The position numbers were made by a program, and so were the translations under genes. The notes beneath the pieces were generated by a model, which was given only the letters and a program-made list of their open reading frames with translations, ran no database searches and was not told the origin of the DNA. This document shows, piece after piece, positions 8,526-18,171 of a stretch of DNA of 64,000 bases. The stretch is taken from assembly GCA_947500645.1 (NCBI GenBank), contig CANMSD010000001.1:372001-436000 (forward strand), read 5' to 3'. Source of the stretch: an uncultured Erythrobacter sp. (GTDB lineage: Bacteria; Pseudomonadota; Alphaproteobacteria; Sphingomonadales; Sphingomonadaceae). Numbering within the stretch: position 1 is the stretch's first letter; each line of letters begins with the position of its first letter.

Positions 8526-10739
8526 ATGGCTGGATTGTTTTCAAAACTGACGAAGTCGGCAGAGGAAGAGCCGGTCGAGGTGCCAGAACCGGCGCCCCTT
8601 GCACCGATCCGTGCAGGCGATCTGGAACGCCGGATCGAATTGCTCGACAGTTTGGAAGACGCCGGGCTTGGCTGGTTCTGGGCGAGTGACTCCAAGGGGC
8701 GGCTGATTTATCTCTCAGCGGCAGCAAGGGTGCGGCTCGGCCTCGAAGAAGCAGATGTTGTTGGCAAACCGCTGGCGGAGCTGTTCCAGCCGGACGATGA
8801 TCCGAATGCTGATAACACTGCCCGACCGCTCAAATTCGTGCTCGCAGCGCACAATTCGATCAATCCGATGACGGTGCGTATCAGCGGTACTGAAAGAGAA
8901 ACCTGGTGGGAAATCGCAGCCAAGCCGCAATTTGACGAAAACGACCATTTCCTCGGTTATCGCGGCAATGCGAAGGACGTAAGCGCCACGCATGAGAGCC
9001 GACGTGATGCCGAAAAGCTCTCGCGGTATGACTCCCTGACCGGTCTCGCCAATCGCTATCTGATGACAAAACAGCTGACGTCCACGCTAACCGTTTTCAA
9101 GACGGCGAAGCGGAGCGTGGCGTTGATGATGCTTGATCTCGATCGCTTCAAGCAAGTGAACGACACGATGGGGCATCCGGCGGGCGATGAACTGCTCAAG
9201 CAGGTTGCTGCCCGGCTGAAGCGTATTGTTGGTGACAAAGGCGAAATCGGACGACTGGGCGGCGATGAATTCCAGGTGATGCTGCCAGATATGGATGATC
9301 GCGGGGATCTCGGTGATTTAGGGCAGCGGGTCATTCAGATGCTGTCGCAGCCATACTCGATCAACGGAATGCGCGCGGTTATCGGCTCTTCGGTGGGCAT
9401 TGCGGTTGCCCCGTATGATGGGATTGACGCGGACGAACTCGTGAAGGCTGCCGATCTGGCGCTCTACTCCGCCAAAGGCGAAGGGCGAGGGCAGTATCGC
9501 TTCTATTCGAGCGATCTGAAGGAGGGCGTGAAACACCGCCATCAGATCGAGGAAGATCTGCGCGACGCGATCGCCAAATCCGAACTTCAGATGCACTATC
9601 AACCGATTGTCGATGCGACCACGCATCGTGTCGAGTGTATGGAAGCTTTGATGCGCTGGGAGCATACGGAGCGTGGAATGATTTCGCCCGCTGACTTCAT
9701 TCCCGTCGCGGAAGACGTCGGCATCATCCGTGAGCTGGGCGAATGGGCGCTGAACGAGGTCTGCCATCAGGTGAAGAGCTGGCCGGAAACCGTGCGGGCG
9801 GCGGTTAATGTGTCAGCCGTGCAATTTGCTTCGGATGACTTTGTGAAGATCGTTCGTCACGCGCTACAAAACTCGCAAGTCAATCCGGGCCAGATCGAGC
9901 TTGAGATTACCGAGAGCGTGTTTGTTGGCGATCTTGATCGGACGTTACGGCTATTCCGTGAACTGAAAGATCTAGGGGTAAAGCTTGCGCTCGACGACTT
10001 CGGTACCGGCTATTCGTCGCTCAGTTATCTGCGCGATGCGCCCTTTGACAAAATCAAGATCGACCAGAGCTTTGTGCGGGGGTGCTCAGCGGATGACAAC
10101 AACAACGCTGCCATCATCGCAGCCATAGTTAGTCTCGCCGGTGCACTTGGCATGGAAACTGTTGCTGAGGGCGTTGAAAACAAAGACGAACTGACCATGG
10201 TGAAGAAGCAGGGCGCGAGCCATCTGCAAGGCATTCTGTTCTCGCGTGCGGTTCCTCCCAAGGATGTTCTTGAACGTTTTGAACGCGGCGAGTTCGAATA
10301 TGAGCCGAAAGGCCCGGATCGTTATCGCCCAGACCGTCGCACAGAGTTCCGTCGCATCGGCCTGATCCATGATGACCACCGATATAAGGTGGTCCTACGC
10401 AACCTCTCAAAGACCGGCGCGAAGATAGAAGGCTTGCTCGATGTGCCGGTTGGTACACAGGTGGTGATCGATCTGGGGGGCGGGCAATTGGCTGTTGCTA
10501 CTGTGCGTCGCTCGGAGGGGATCAGCCAAGGAGTGGAGTTTGAAACTCCGCTGATTACCGATGGTGCGGAGGGGCTATGCACCAGGCACCGGGTCTCTCC
10601 CTATCAGATTGAAGCGGCTGGGCGGCCTTTGGCGAAGCTCGATAACGACGCCTACGCCGCGCTTGCGGGCAATCTGAAAGGCTCCGCTAAGGCATTTATC
10701 GAGGTTGAAATCGGTAGCGGGGCGAAGGCATCGGCCTAG
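8526..10739 (+). CDS. PAS-GGDEF-EAL-PilZ protein (cyclic-di-GMP turnover)
   Basis: A 737-residue soluble protein. PAS sensor at about 35-150; GGDEF domain with an intact GGDEF near residue 245; EAL domain near 335-580; PilZ-like C-terminus near 600-690. EAL catalytic residues all appear present: MEALMRW, NVSAVQF, LEITES, LDDFGTG, KIKIDQSF, AEGVE and LQG. No RxxD inhibitory site precedes GGDEF. The PilZ part has RTEFR and NLSKTG. It could make cyclic-di-GMP, break it down, or both, with the PilZ domain binding the product. It is the first of three similar tandem genes and is divergent from phaC. Confidence 0.93.
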   Translation: MAGLFSKLTKSAEEEPVEVPEPAPLAPIRAGDLERRIELLDSLEDAGLGWFWASDSKGRLIYLSAAARVRLGLEEADVVGKPLAELFQPDDDPNADNTARPLKFVLAAHNSINPMTVRISGTERETWWEIAAKPQFDENDHFLGYRGNAKDVSATHESRRDAEKLSRYDSLTGLANRYLMTKQLTSTLTVFKTAKRSVALMMLDLDRFKQVNDTMGHPAGDELLKQVAARLKRIVGDKGEIGRLGGDEFQVMLPDMDDRGDLGDLGQRVIQMLSQPYSINGMRAVIGSSVGIAVAPYDGIDADELVKAADLALYSAKGEGRGQYRFYSSDLKEGVKHRHQIEEDLRDAIAKSELQMHYQPIVDATTHRVECMEALMRWEHTERGMISPADFIPVAEDVGIIRELGEWALNEVCHQVKSWPETVRAAVNVSAVQFASDDFVKIVRHALQNSQVNPGQIELEITESVFVGDLDRTLRLFRELKDLGVKLALDDFGTGYSSLSYLRDAPFDKIKIDQSFVRGCSADDNNNAAIIAAIVSLAGALGMETVAEGVENKDELTMVKKQGASHLQGILFSRAVPPKDVLERFERGEFEYEPKGPDRYRPDRRTEFRRIGLIHDDHRYKVVLRNLSKTGAKIEGLLDVPVGTQVVIDLGGGQLAVATVRRSEGISQGVEFETPLITDGAEGLCTRHRVSPYQIEAAGRPLAKLDNDAYAALAGNLKGSAKAFIEVEIGSGAKASA

Positions 10740-10933
10740 CTTCGGCGCAGCTCCGGATCAGCCGCTTCAACTTTCGCGAAATGGTTATTCCTTCTTAAGC
10801 AATGGCTTAGGCATTTGCCCGAGAGAGGTCAGATTTTCGCTCGTCTGGTCATAGTTAATTCTGCTGTAACACTGCGGGAATTTCGCAGCGCGGGTTAACG
10901 CTTTCTCAAAGACAGATACGCCAATCCGTCCTC

Positions 10934-13693
10934 ATGAGCGCGGGTGCAGCAAAAACAGAATTTGATCGGAAAGCCGGTCACGCACGAGCAGCGAATGGGC
11001 AGCGCGGCTCTAACGACGTTCCTGCATCCGAAAATGACAAGAGTGTCAGTGCCGCGATCACCGACGCTGCCAGCCCATCGCGGATGTCCGATGATCGCCG
11101 TAGTCCCGATCGCGTTCGTACTTCGATCGCGCCAGGTGCCGATCACGAGGACAAGGTCAAGGCTTCCGACTACGAGCATTACCTGCCGACGCAGCCGCGT
11201 GCGATGGCGTTGTTCCTGTCGCTTGCCTATCTGCTTGCAGCAGGTGTTGCGAAAGCTGTGCCGCTAGCGATCGGACCAATTTTGGCGGCCGGTGCATCAA
11301 TCGCGATCTTCGCCGTAGCTTCGATGATAGCTGCTTATGAGCGTCGCGAAGATACGCCTGAACATATGCGCCCGCTCGCACTGATCGTTGGAGTGCTCAT
11401 CCCGATGGCTTGCGCAGGTCTGGTCATGGGTAACTGGGTTCTGGCAGGCCTTCCGTGGCAATGGGCGGTTGCTACGCTCGTCTGCATTAACGCCGCCTCC
11501 GCAGCCCTGTTCGGAATGCGGATTGTTTCGTTGTTCACTGCAAAGATTGCGGTCTGGGCAGGTTTTGCTGCGATTTTGCCAAGTCCGCTGACGGTTTCGG
11601 CCTTGGTCGGTGCGGGCATTGCGTTGACGCTTGTCGCGCGGTATGAGTGGATCACGGTCGAAAAGCGCCGTGTGGCGCGCGAGGCGCGAGAACGCCTCGC
11701 GTCGCGGGCAGAAGACATCCTGCGCAGCTTTGAAGAAACGGGTGCAGGTTGGTTTTGGGAGACCGATCGACGCGGATTGATCAGCTATATTTCGCCGTCC
11801 GCCGCAGACATACTTGGCAAGACGGCCGAGGATTTGCTCGGCAAACCACTCAGCGATATTGTCGATATGTCTTCCGGCCCTGTCGGTGCCGAACGGACCC
11901 TGTCGTTCCACCTCTCAGCGCGCTCGGCATTTTCCGAGATTGAACTGAGAGCTGCGGGTACGCAACCTGAGCGATGGTGGGCGCTGACAGGACGTCCGGT
12001 CTACGATTCTTTCAAGAACTTCTGCGGTTTTCGCGGCCACGGTTCTGATCTGACCGAACAGCGCCGCAGCGAACAACAAGTGTCGCGCCTTGCTCACTAC
12101 GATTCCCTCACGGGCCTCGCCAACCGCATGCAGATGTCGCAGACCCTCGAGCGCATTCTTGCCTCTCCAAGGGAACGCGATCGCTCATGTGCCGTATTGA
12201 TGCTCGATTTGGACCGCTTCAAACAGGTCAACGACACCCTCGGCCATCCTGCTGGAGACGCTCTGCTTAAACAGGTCGCGCAGCGCCTTGAGAGAACTGT
12301 CGATGGCAAGGGACGTTGCGGCCGTTTGGGCGGTGACGAATTCAAGGTCATTGTTCCGGGTCAACAGAGCCGGGAAGAGCTGAGCCATCTCTCTCGCGAA
12401 ATCATCGCCAGCCTGTCTCAACCTTACTCCATCGAAGGTCAAAGCGTTGTCATTGGCGCCTCTGTCGGCGTTGCCGTTTCGCCAGAGCACGGCGGCAACA
12501 ACGAAGAGCTTATCCGCAATGTCGATCTGGCGCTCTATGCGGCGAAGGACGCCGGACGCGGTACATTCCGTTTTTATGCCGAAGATTTACATTCCGCTGC
12601 TGAAGCTCGTGCCCAGCTTGAGAAAGATCTGCGTGTAGCAATTGCTGATGGACAGCTGCAGCTCCACTACCAGCCGGTTGTCTATGCCGGGAACGAGAAG
12701 ATTACCGGTTTTGAAGCGTTGCTGCGCTGGGAGCACCCAATAAAGGGGTGGCAGTCGCCGGCCAAGTTCATCCCGATTGCCGAGGATGCGGGCCTGATCG
12801 ACGGGATCGGCCAATGGGCGCTGCGGACCGCTTGTGAAGACCTGGCGCGCTGGCCGGACGGCATTCGCTGCGCTGTGAATGTGTCGCCTCTCCAGTTCTC
12901 AAATCCCGAGCTGCCGACGATTGTCGCGAATGCGCTCGCCCATAGCGCGATTGATCCTTCGCGGCTTGAACTTGAAATCACGGAGAGCGTCTTTCTGAAC
13001 GATAGCGCCGGGACTGAAGCAATGTTTGCCTCGCTCAAGCGGGTGGGTGTTCGCCTGGCGCTTGATGACTTTGGCACCGGCTATTCCTCGCTGGGCTATT
13101 TGAAGAAAGCGCCATTCGACAAGATCAAGATCGACCAGAGCTTTGTGCGTGGCGCGACCGAGCGAGGTAGCCGGAACGGCGCGATTATCGCCTCGATCAC
13201 CAGCCTCGCTGAAGCCTTGAGAATGGATACCACCGCTGAGGGGGTTGAAACGCTGGACGAGCTCGAACTGGTTCGCGAGCTTGGTTGCAGCCACGTTCAG
13301 GGCAACATCTATCACAAACCGCTGAATTCCCACGATGCGAGCAAACTTGTTGCGGGTGATCTTGCGATCACGCCGGAGGGCTACAAGGCGGCAAGAGCGC
13401 CGCGAACGGTCCTGCTGCGCCGGATCACGATAAGGCACGATGGCAACGAGCTGCCTGGAAACCTGCGCTCAATCTCCGAGGGCGGGGCTATGATCGACGG
13501 CGTTTGGGGACTGGAAGAGGGCAGCGAGATTGTCGTCCAATTCAATCGCAGCCGATCGATGAAGGCGCAGGTGCGCTGGGCTCGTGAAAACAAGATTGGC
13601 GTGCAGTTTGCTCAGCTTTTGCGGCGCAGTGCAGACGGGACTTTTGCGATCCTAAAGGAGGAGTCTAAGCGACCAACACTCAAGCACAGCTAG
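10934..13693 (+). CDS. Membrane PAS-GGDEF-EAL-PilZ protein (cyclic-di-GMP turnover)
   Basis: A 919-residue relative of the flanking genes with an extra N-terminus. A polar segment of about 85 residues is followed by about five or six hydrophobic helices (roughly 90-235), which place it in the inner membrane. PAS follows at about 255-370, GGDEF (intact, near 465), EAL near 555-800 and a PilZ-like tail near 815-905. EAL residues are intact (FEALLRW, NVSPLQF, LEITES, LDDFGTG, KIKIDQSF, AEGVE). In the PilZ tail the usual (D/N)xSxxG reads SISEGG, so cyclic-di-GMP binding there may be weak. A 194-bp gap upstream suggests its own promoter. Confidence 0.92.
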   Translation: MSAGAAKTEFDRKAGHARAANGQRGSNDVPASENDKSVSAAITDAASPSRMSDDRRSPDRVRTSIAPGADHEDKVKASDYEHYLPTQPRAMALFLSLAYLLAAGVAKAVPLAIGPILAAGASIAIFAVASMIAAYERREDTPEHMRPLALIVGVLIPMACAGLVMGNWVLAGLPWQWAVATLVCINAASAALFGMRIVSLFTAKIAVWAGFAAILPSPLTVSALVGAGIALTLVARYEWITVEKRRVAREARERLASRAEDILRSFEETGAGWFWETDRRGLISYISPSAADILGKTAEDLLGKPLSDIVDMSSGPVGAERTLSFHLSARSAFSEIELRAAGTQPERWWALTGRPVYDSFKNFCGFRGHGSDLTEQRRSEQQVSRLAHYDSLTGLANRMQMSQTLERILASPRERDRSCAVLMLDLDRFKQVNDTLGHPAGDALLKQVAQRLERTVDGKGRCGRLGGDEFKVIVPGQQSREELSHLSREIIASLSQPYSIEGQSVVIGASVGVAVSPEHGGNNEELIRNVDLALYAAKDAGRGTFRFYAEDLHSAAEARAQLEKDLRVAIADGQLQLHYQPVVYAGNEKITGFEALLRWEHPIKGWQSPAKFIPIAEDAGLIDGIGQWALRTACEDLARWPDGIRCAVNVSPLQFSNPELPTIVANALAHSAIDPSRLELEITESVFLNDSAGTEAMFASLKRVGVRLALDDFGTGYSSLGYLKKAPFDKIKIDQSFVRGATERGSRNGAIIASITSLAEALRMDTTAEGVETLDELELVRELGCSHVQGNIYHKPLNSHDASKLVAGDLAITPEGYKAARAPRTVLLRRITIRHDGNELPGNLRSISEGGAMIDGVWGLEEGSEIVVQFNRSRSMKAQVRWARENKIGVQFAQLLRRSADGTFAILKEESKRPTLKHS

Positions 13694-13844
13694 GCTAGGA
13701 TTTCTGCGCCTTTTGGCGTCGATATCCTGCCAATTTAAACGCCTCGTAAGCCCTGCATCTTAGGACAATAGTAACCAACAGGGTTTACGTCTCGGTCAGC
13801 ACCGGAAAGATCCGGCAAACAAGTCTATCGGAGGGACGGTACTC

Positions 13845-16040
13845 GTGCCCCTTAAGGGTTTCTTGTCATCGAAAGGCGGCAGCAGCTTGCTCGGCTCGCG
13901 GCGCAGCGAAGCTGCGTCTGTGCTGTCGGGTGATGAGAAACTGGCCATGCTCGATGAACTGGAGCGTTCAGGCCTCGGATGGTTCTGGGCCAGCGATCAC
14001 GAAGGCAATCTCACCTATCTCAGCTCCGCTATCGCCGAACGCGTGGATCTACCTCTCGACGAGTTGATTGGCCAGCCTTTGGCAAGCGTGTTCGCACCGC
14101 GCCAGGGTGATGGCCGGACCAAATCGCTTCCGCTGATGCTCGGTGCTCGTAAGGCCTTCTCTGGCTTTGTGGTCGAGGCAACGCATGGCAAAAGCAACGC
14201 CGTGCTGCGGCTTGCAGGGCAACCGATTGACGATGCGAGGGGCAAGTTTATCGGCTTTCGCGGTACCGGAGCGGACATCACCGAAGAATTTCACCGCGAG
14301 GAAGAGACTGAACGGCTTGCGAAATTCGACTCTCTCACCGGACTTTCCAACCGCCACCGGATGGCGCAAATCATTGACTCCACGCTAACGGCTTTCCAGG
14401 CCGCCAAGCGCAATTGTGCGGTCATGATGCTCGACCTCGACCGTTTCAAACACGTCAATGACACGCTTGGCCATGCAGCGGGTGATGAATTGCTTCGCCA
14501 AGTATCTGCTCGTCTGAAGCGCGCGATTGATCGCGATTGTGAAATTGGACGGCTTGGCGGCGATGAATTCCAGGTGATGTTGCCGGATATCGATGATCGC
14601 GGCGTCCTTGGCGATGTGGCGATGAAGATCATCGCGATGTTGAAGCAACCCTATTCGCTCGACGAGGGACGCTGCGTGATCGGCGCATCCGTCGGAATCG
14701 CGATTGCACCTCACGATGGCGTTACCCGAGACGAAGTTGTCCGCTCCGCCGACCTCGCGCTCTATGCTGCGAAGAATGGTGGGCGAGGGCAGTACCGTTT
14801 CTTTTCCGGAGAGCTCGAAAACGAAGCGATCTTCCGGCGCCGTCTTGAAGAAGACTTAGGCGCGGCCGTTCGCGACGAACAACTATTCCTGAAATATCAG
14901 CCAATCGTTGCAGCCAAAACGCAGAGCGTCGAAACGCTCGAAGCGCATATCTGCTGGAACCACTCGCAACGTGGCGAGATCGACGAAGAAGAATTCGCCT
15001 CGATCCTTGATGGGGCGAGCCATGTCGCCGACGTTGGCACTTGGGCGATCGAGCAGGCTTGCCAGGATGCGGCTAACTGGCCGGAATCGGTCCGTGTTGC
15101 CGTCAATGTTCCTGTGCCATTGTTCAGCGTTGAAGACTTTGTGGACCGCGTTGCCGATGCGCTGAAGAAAGCGGACCTCGCGGCCAATCGGCTCGAACTT
15201 GAAATCAGCGAAGCGGTGTTTTTCGGCGATACCAATGCAGTCGACCGCACTCTGGCGCAGCTCTTCAAATTAGGCGTGCAGTTGACGCTCGACGAATTCG
15301 GCAGCGGCTATTCGTCGCTTGCATACCTGCGCCGGGCACCGTTCGACACTATCAAGATCGACGAAAAACTGATCCAGGAAGCGGATGGCGAGGACAGCCG
15401 TGAGCTGGGCCTGGTGAAGGCGATCGTGGCCTTGGCCGGTGCGCTCGAGATGAAGACTGTCGCCAATGGCATTGAGGCGATGGGACTGCTCGATGTCCTA
15501 AGCCAATGCGGTGTTTCCTATCTCCAAGGACCAATTTTCTCCGACCCGATCGCGATCGATTCCGTGTTCGAAGAGCTGGTCGGTGATGCGTGGAAGATTG
15601 AACCATGCGGTGACCGGACCAAGCGGGCTCGGCGTCGCACGGTGTTCCGTAAGATCCAGGTCATTCACGATGACCACTCCTATGAAGTCACTCTCCGCAA
15701 TCTTTCGAAGACGGGTGCGTTGATCCAGGGGCTGGCTGATGTACCCAAAGGTACGCAATTCGTTGTTGACCTTGGCGGCGGACAGTTAGCGGTTGCAACG
15801 GTGATCCGCACTAGCGGCGACACTCAGGGACTTGAGTTCGAACAGCAGCTTATTGACGATGGTTCAGGCGGTCTTTGCACTCGCAACCGCGTTTCTCCCT
15901 ATGCACTGGCCTCCGCTGGCGCGCCACTCGCCGCGCTCTCACAAGGGGACTATAAGGGCATGCAAGGCGGCATGTTGGGGCAGGGCAACAGCGTTCCGCA
16001 ATTTGGATATGCGCCGGCACCCAAGCACGAGGCGGCTTGA
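13845..16040 (+). CDS. PAS-GGDEF-PilZ protein with degenerate EAL domain
   Basis: A 731-residue protein collinear with the first gene of the trio. The GGDEF motif is intact near residue 238. The EAL domain has lost key positions: EAL reads EAH, DDFGTG reads DEFGSG, and the catalytic AEGVE glutamate is replaced (ANGIE). Phosphodiesterase activity is therefore unlikely, and this member is best read as a cyclase or binding protein. The PilZ tail keeps RTVFR and NLSKTG. The start is GTG 13845 with GGAGGG at 13830-13835. Confidence 0.92.
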   Translation: MPLKGFLSSKGGSSLLGSRRSEAASVLSGDEKLAMLDELERSGLGWFWASDHEGNLTYLSSAIAERVDLPLDELIGQPLASVFAPRQGDGRTKSLPLMLGARKAFSGFVVEATHGKSNAVLRLAGQPIDDARGKFIGFRGTGADITEEFHREEETERLAKFDSLTGLSNRHRMAQIIDSTLTAFQAAKRNCAVMMLDLDRFKHVNDTLGHAAGDELLRQVSARLKRAIDRDCEIGRLGGDEFQVMLPDIDDRGVLGDVAMKIIAMLKQPYSLDEGRCVIGASVGIAIAPHDGVTRDEVVRSADLALYAAKNGGRGQYRFFSGELENEAIFRRRLEEDLGAAVRDEQLFLKYQPIVAAKTQSVETLEAHICWNHSQRGEIDEEEFASILDGASHVADVGTWAIEQACQDAANWPESVRVAVNVPVPLFSVEDFVDRVADALKKADLAANRLELEISEAVFFGDTNAVDRTLAQLFKLGVQLTLDEFGSGYSSLAYLRRAPFDTIKIDEKLIQEADGEDSRELGLVKAIVALAGALEMKTVANGIEAMGLLDVLSQCGVSYLQGPIFSDPIAIDSVFEELVGDAWKIEPCGDRTKRARRRTVFRKIQVIHDDHSYEVTLRNLSKTGALIQGLADVPKGTQFVVDLGGGQLAVATVIRTSGDTQGLEFEQQLIDDGSGGLCTRNRVSPYALASAGAPLAALSQGDYKGMQGGMLGQGNSVPQFGYAPAPKHEAA

Positions 16041-16129
16041 CCCGATATCTCGAATGGGCGTGATCGCCGGGGACTGTTGCGATTTTCGCGAATGACATGG
16101 AAGCTTTGGGTCGCTAATTGGCGGGTCAA

Positions 16130-17947
16130 ATGACTGACCTTTCAAAAATTCGCAATTTTTCGATCATCGCGCATATCGATCATGGCAAATCGACGCTCGC
16201 CGATCGCCTGATCCAACACACTGGCGGCCTGACCGATCGCGAAATGTCCGAACAAGTCCTTGATAACATGGATATCGAGAAAGAGCGCGGCATCACCATC
16301 AAGGCGCAAACCGTGCGCCTCAATTACACTGCCAAGGACGGCGAAACTTACCAGCTCAACCTGATGGACACGCCCGGCCACGTAGACTTCGCATACGAGG
16401 TTTCGCGCAGTCTCGCCGCCTGCGAAGGAGCGCTGCTGGTCGTCGACGCCGCGCAGGGCGTGGAGGCGCAAACCCTCGCCAACGTCTACCAATCGATCGA
16501 GCACGACCACGAAATCGTCCCCGTCATCAATAAGGTCGACCTGCCCGCCGCAGAGCCCGAACGCGTGCAGGAGGAAATCGAGGAAGTCATCGGCCTCGAC
16601 GCCTCGGAAGCCGTTATGACCAGCGCCAAAACCGGCATCGGCATCGAAGACGTGCTCGAAGCGGTCGTCGCCAAAATCCCGCCACCTAAAGGCGAGCGTG
16701 ACAAGCCGCTCAAGGCCTCGCTGGTCGACAGCTGGTACGACCCCTATCTCGGCGTCGTCATCCTCGTCCGCGTGATTGAGGGCGTGCTCAACAAGGGCCA
16801 GCAGATCAAGTTCATGCAGGGCGGCACACAGCACTTGGTCGACCGCGTCGGCTGCTTTACCCCCAAACGCACCGACCTGCCTGAGCTCGGCCCGGGCGAA
16901 ATCGGCTTCATCACCGCGCAAATCAAGGAGGTCGAGCAGGCCCGCGTGGGCGACACGATCACTCTGGCAAAGGGCGGGGCGACCGAGGCGCTGCCCGGCT
17001 ATAAGGAAGTGCAGCCGGTGGTGTTCTGCGGCCTGTTCCCGGTCGACGCCGCCGACTTCGAAAAACTGCGCGAGAGCATCGGCAAGCTGCGTCTCAACGA
17101 CGCGAGCTTCTCTTACGAGATGGAAAGCTCTGCCGCGCTCGGCTTTGGCTTTCGCGCAGGCTTCCTCGGCCTTTTGCACCTCGAAATCATCCAGGAACGC
17201 CTCAGCCGCGAATACGACCTCGACCTGATCACCACCGCGCCTTCGGTCGTCTATCGCTTGCAATTGGGCAAGACTCGTAACGAGGACGCGAAGGAGATCA
17301 TGTTGCACAATCCGGCCGACTGGCCCGATGTGAACCGTATCGAGATGATCGAGGAGCCGTGGATCAAGGCGGTGATCTACACGCCGGATGACTATCTCGG
17401 CGCAATCCTGAAACTGTGCCAGGATCGGCGCGGTATTCAGACCGATCTGACCTATGTTGGCGGCCGCGCGCAGGTGACCTACGAATTGCCGCTGAACGAA
17501 GTGGTGTTCGATTTTTACGACCGGCTGAAATCGATCTCACGCGGTTATGCCAGCTTCGATTACGAGCAGATTGGCCTGCGCGAAGGCGACCTCGTGAAGA
17601 TGAACATCCTGGTCAATAACGAGCCGGTCGATGCCCTCTCTCTGATCGTCCATTCAGGCGTCGCGGAAGAGCGCGGGCGGGGCATGTGCGAGCGCCTTAA
17701 GGACTTGATTCCACGGCATTTATTCAAGATTCCGATCCAGGCGGCAATTGGCGGCAAGATCATCGCTCGCGAGACCATCGCGGCCCTGCGCAAGGATGTG
17801 ACCGCGAAATGCTATGGCGGCGATATCTCGCGCAAGAAAAAGCTGCTGGAGAAGCAGAAAAAGGGCAAGGCGAAGATGCGCGAGTATGGCAATGTCTCCA
17901 TCCCGCAAGAGGCGTTTATCGCCGCGCTGCGCATGGGCGAGGAGTAG
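16130..17947 (+). CDS. lepA: Elongation factor 4 (LepA GTPase)
   Basis: A translational GTPase of about 605 residues that acts on stalled or mispositioned ribosomes. G1 is [10 protein letters not shown]3 is DTPGHVDF, and NKVDLP supplies G4. The C-terminal end keeps the LepA-specific pattern with [20 protein letters not shown]. Start ATG 16130 gives the usual [20 protein letters not shown] beginning; an in-frame TTG at 16118 is unlikely. A GC-rich hairpin begins at the stop codon. Confidence 0.97.
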   Translation: MTDLSKIRNFSIIAHIDHGKSTLADRLIQHTGGLTDREMSEQVLDNMDIEKERGITIKAQTVRLNYTAKDGETYQLNLMDTPGHVDFAYEVSRSLAACEGALLVVDAAQGVEAQTLANVYQSIEHDHEIVPVINKVDLPAAEPERVQEEIEEVIGLDASEAVMTSAKTGIGIEDVLEAVVAKIPPPKGERDKPLKASLVDSWYDPYLGVVILVRVIEGVLNKGQQIKFMQGGTQHLVDRVGCFTPKRTDLPELGPGEIGFITAQIKEVEQARVGDTITLAKGGATEALPGYKEVQPVVFCGLFPVDAADFEKLRESIGKLRLNDASFSYEMESSAALGFGFRAGFLGLLHLEIIQERLSREYDLDLITTAPSVVYRLQLGKTRNEDAKEIMLHNPADWPDVNRIEMIEEPWIKAVIYTPDDYLGAILKLCQDRRGIQTDLTYVGGRAQVTYELPLNEVVFDFYDRLKSISRGYASFDYEQIGLREGDLVKMNILVNNEPVDALSLIVHSGVAEERGRGMCERLKDLIPRHLFKIPIQAAIGGKIIARETIAALRKDVTAKCYGGDISRKKKLLEKQKKGKAKMREYGNVSIPQEAFIAALRMGEE

Positions 17948-17963
17948 CGCGCCGGAAGCGCGC
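17947..17963 (+). terminator. GC hairpin at the lepA stop, possible terminator stem
   Basis: GCGCGC (17947-17952) and GCGCGC (17958-17963) flank the loop CGGAA and start on the last base of the lepA stop. No T-tract follows, so it is not a textbook intrinsic terminator; it is followed by a C-rich, G-poor stretch. Confidence 0.4.
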
Positions 17964-18055
17964 CCAAGCCCCGCAAGCCCCGCAAGCGCCCTCAAACGCC
18001 ACCTCAAAACCCGCCCCGAGCTCCCCAAAGCCCGCGCCCACCTTCGCCCCACCGG
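17964..18055 (+). promoter_or_regulatory. C-rich, G-poor tract downstream of lepA (Rho-loading-like)
   Basis: By hand count, bases 17971-18050 contain 45 C and 13 G out of 80, with a short tandem repeat AAGCCCCGC near the start. Such C-over-G bubbles after a stop codon are typical of Rho utilisation sites. This is composition only, and no function is shown. Confidence 0.35.
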
Positions 18056-18171
18056 TCCCGCGCAGCGCCAGCCTGCGGACCAATGGGTAAATCGCCCCAT
18101 ATCTGCTAGCACCCCCAGCGGGCAGAGCATTGCCATCACGCGCAAATGCTCTTTCGAAGGGGGGAGACACA

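Noticed and set aside
13694..13844. Possible cyclic-di-GMP riboswitch before the third GGDEF gene
   Set aside because: The gap lacks the conserved GEMM core sequences; only ordinary leader sequence and a ribosome binding site were seen.
16142..17308. 388-codon minus-strand open frame
   Set aside because: Antisense shadow of lepA, with no recognisable motif.
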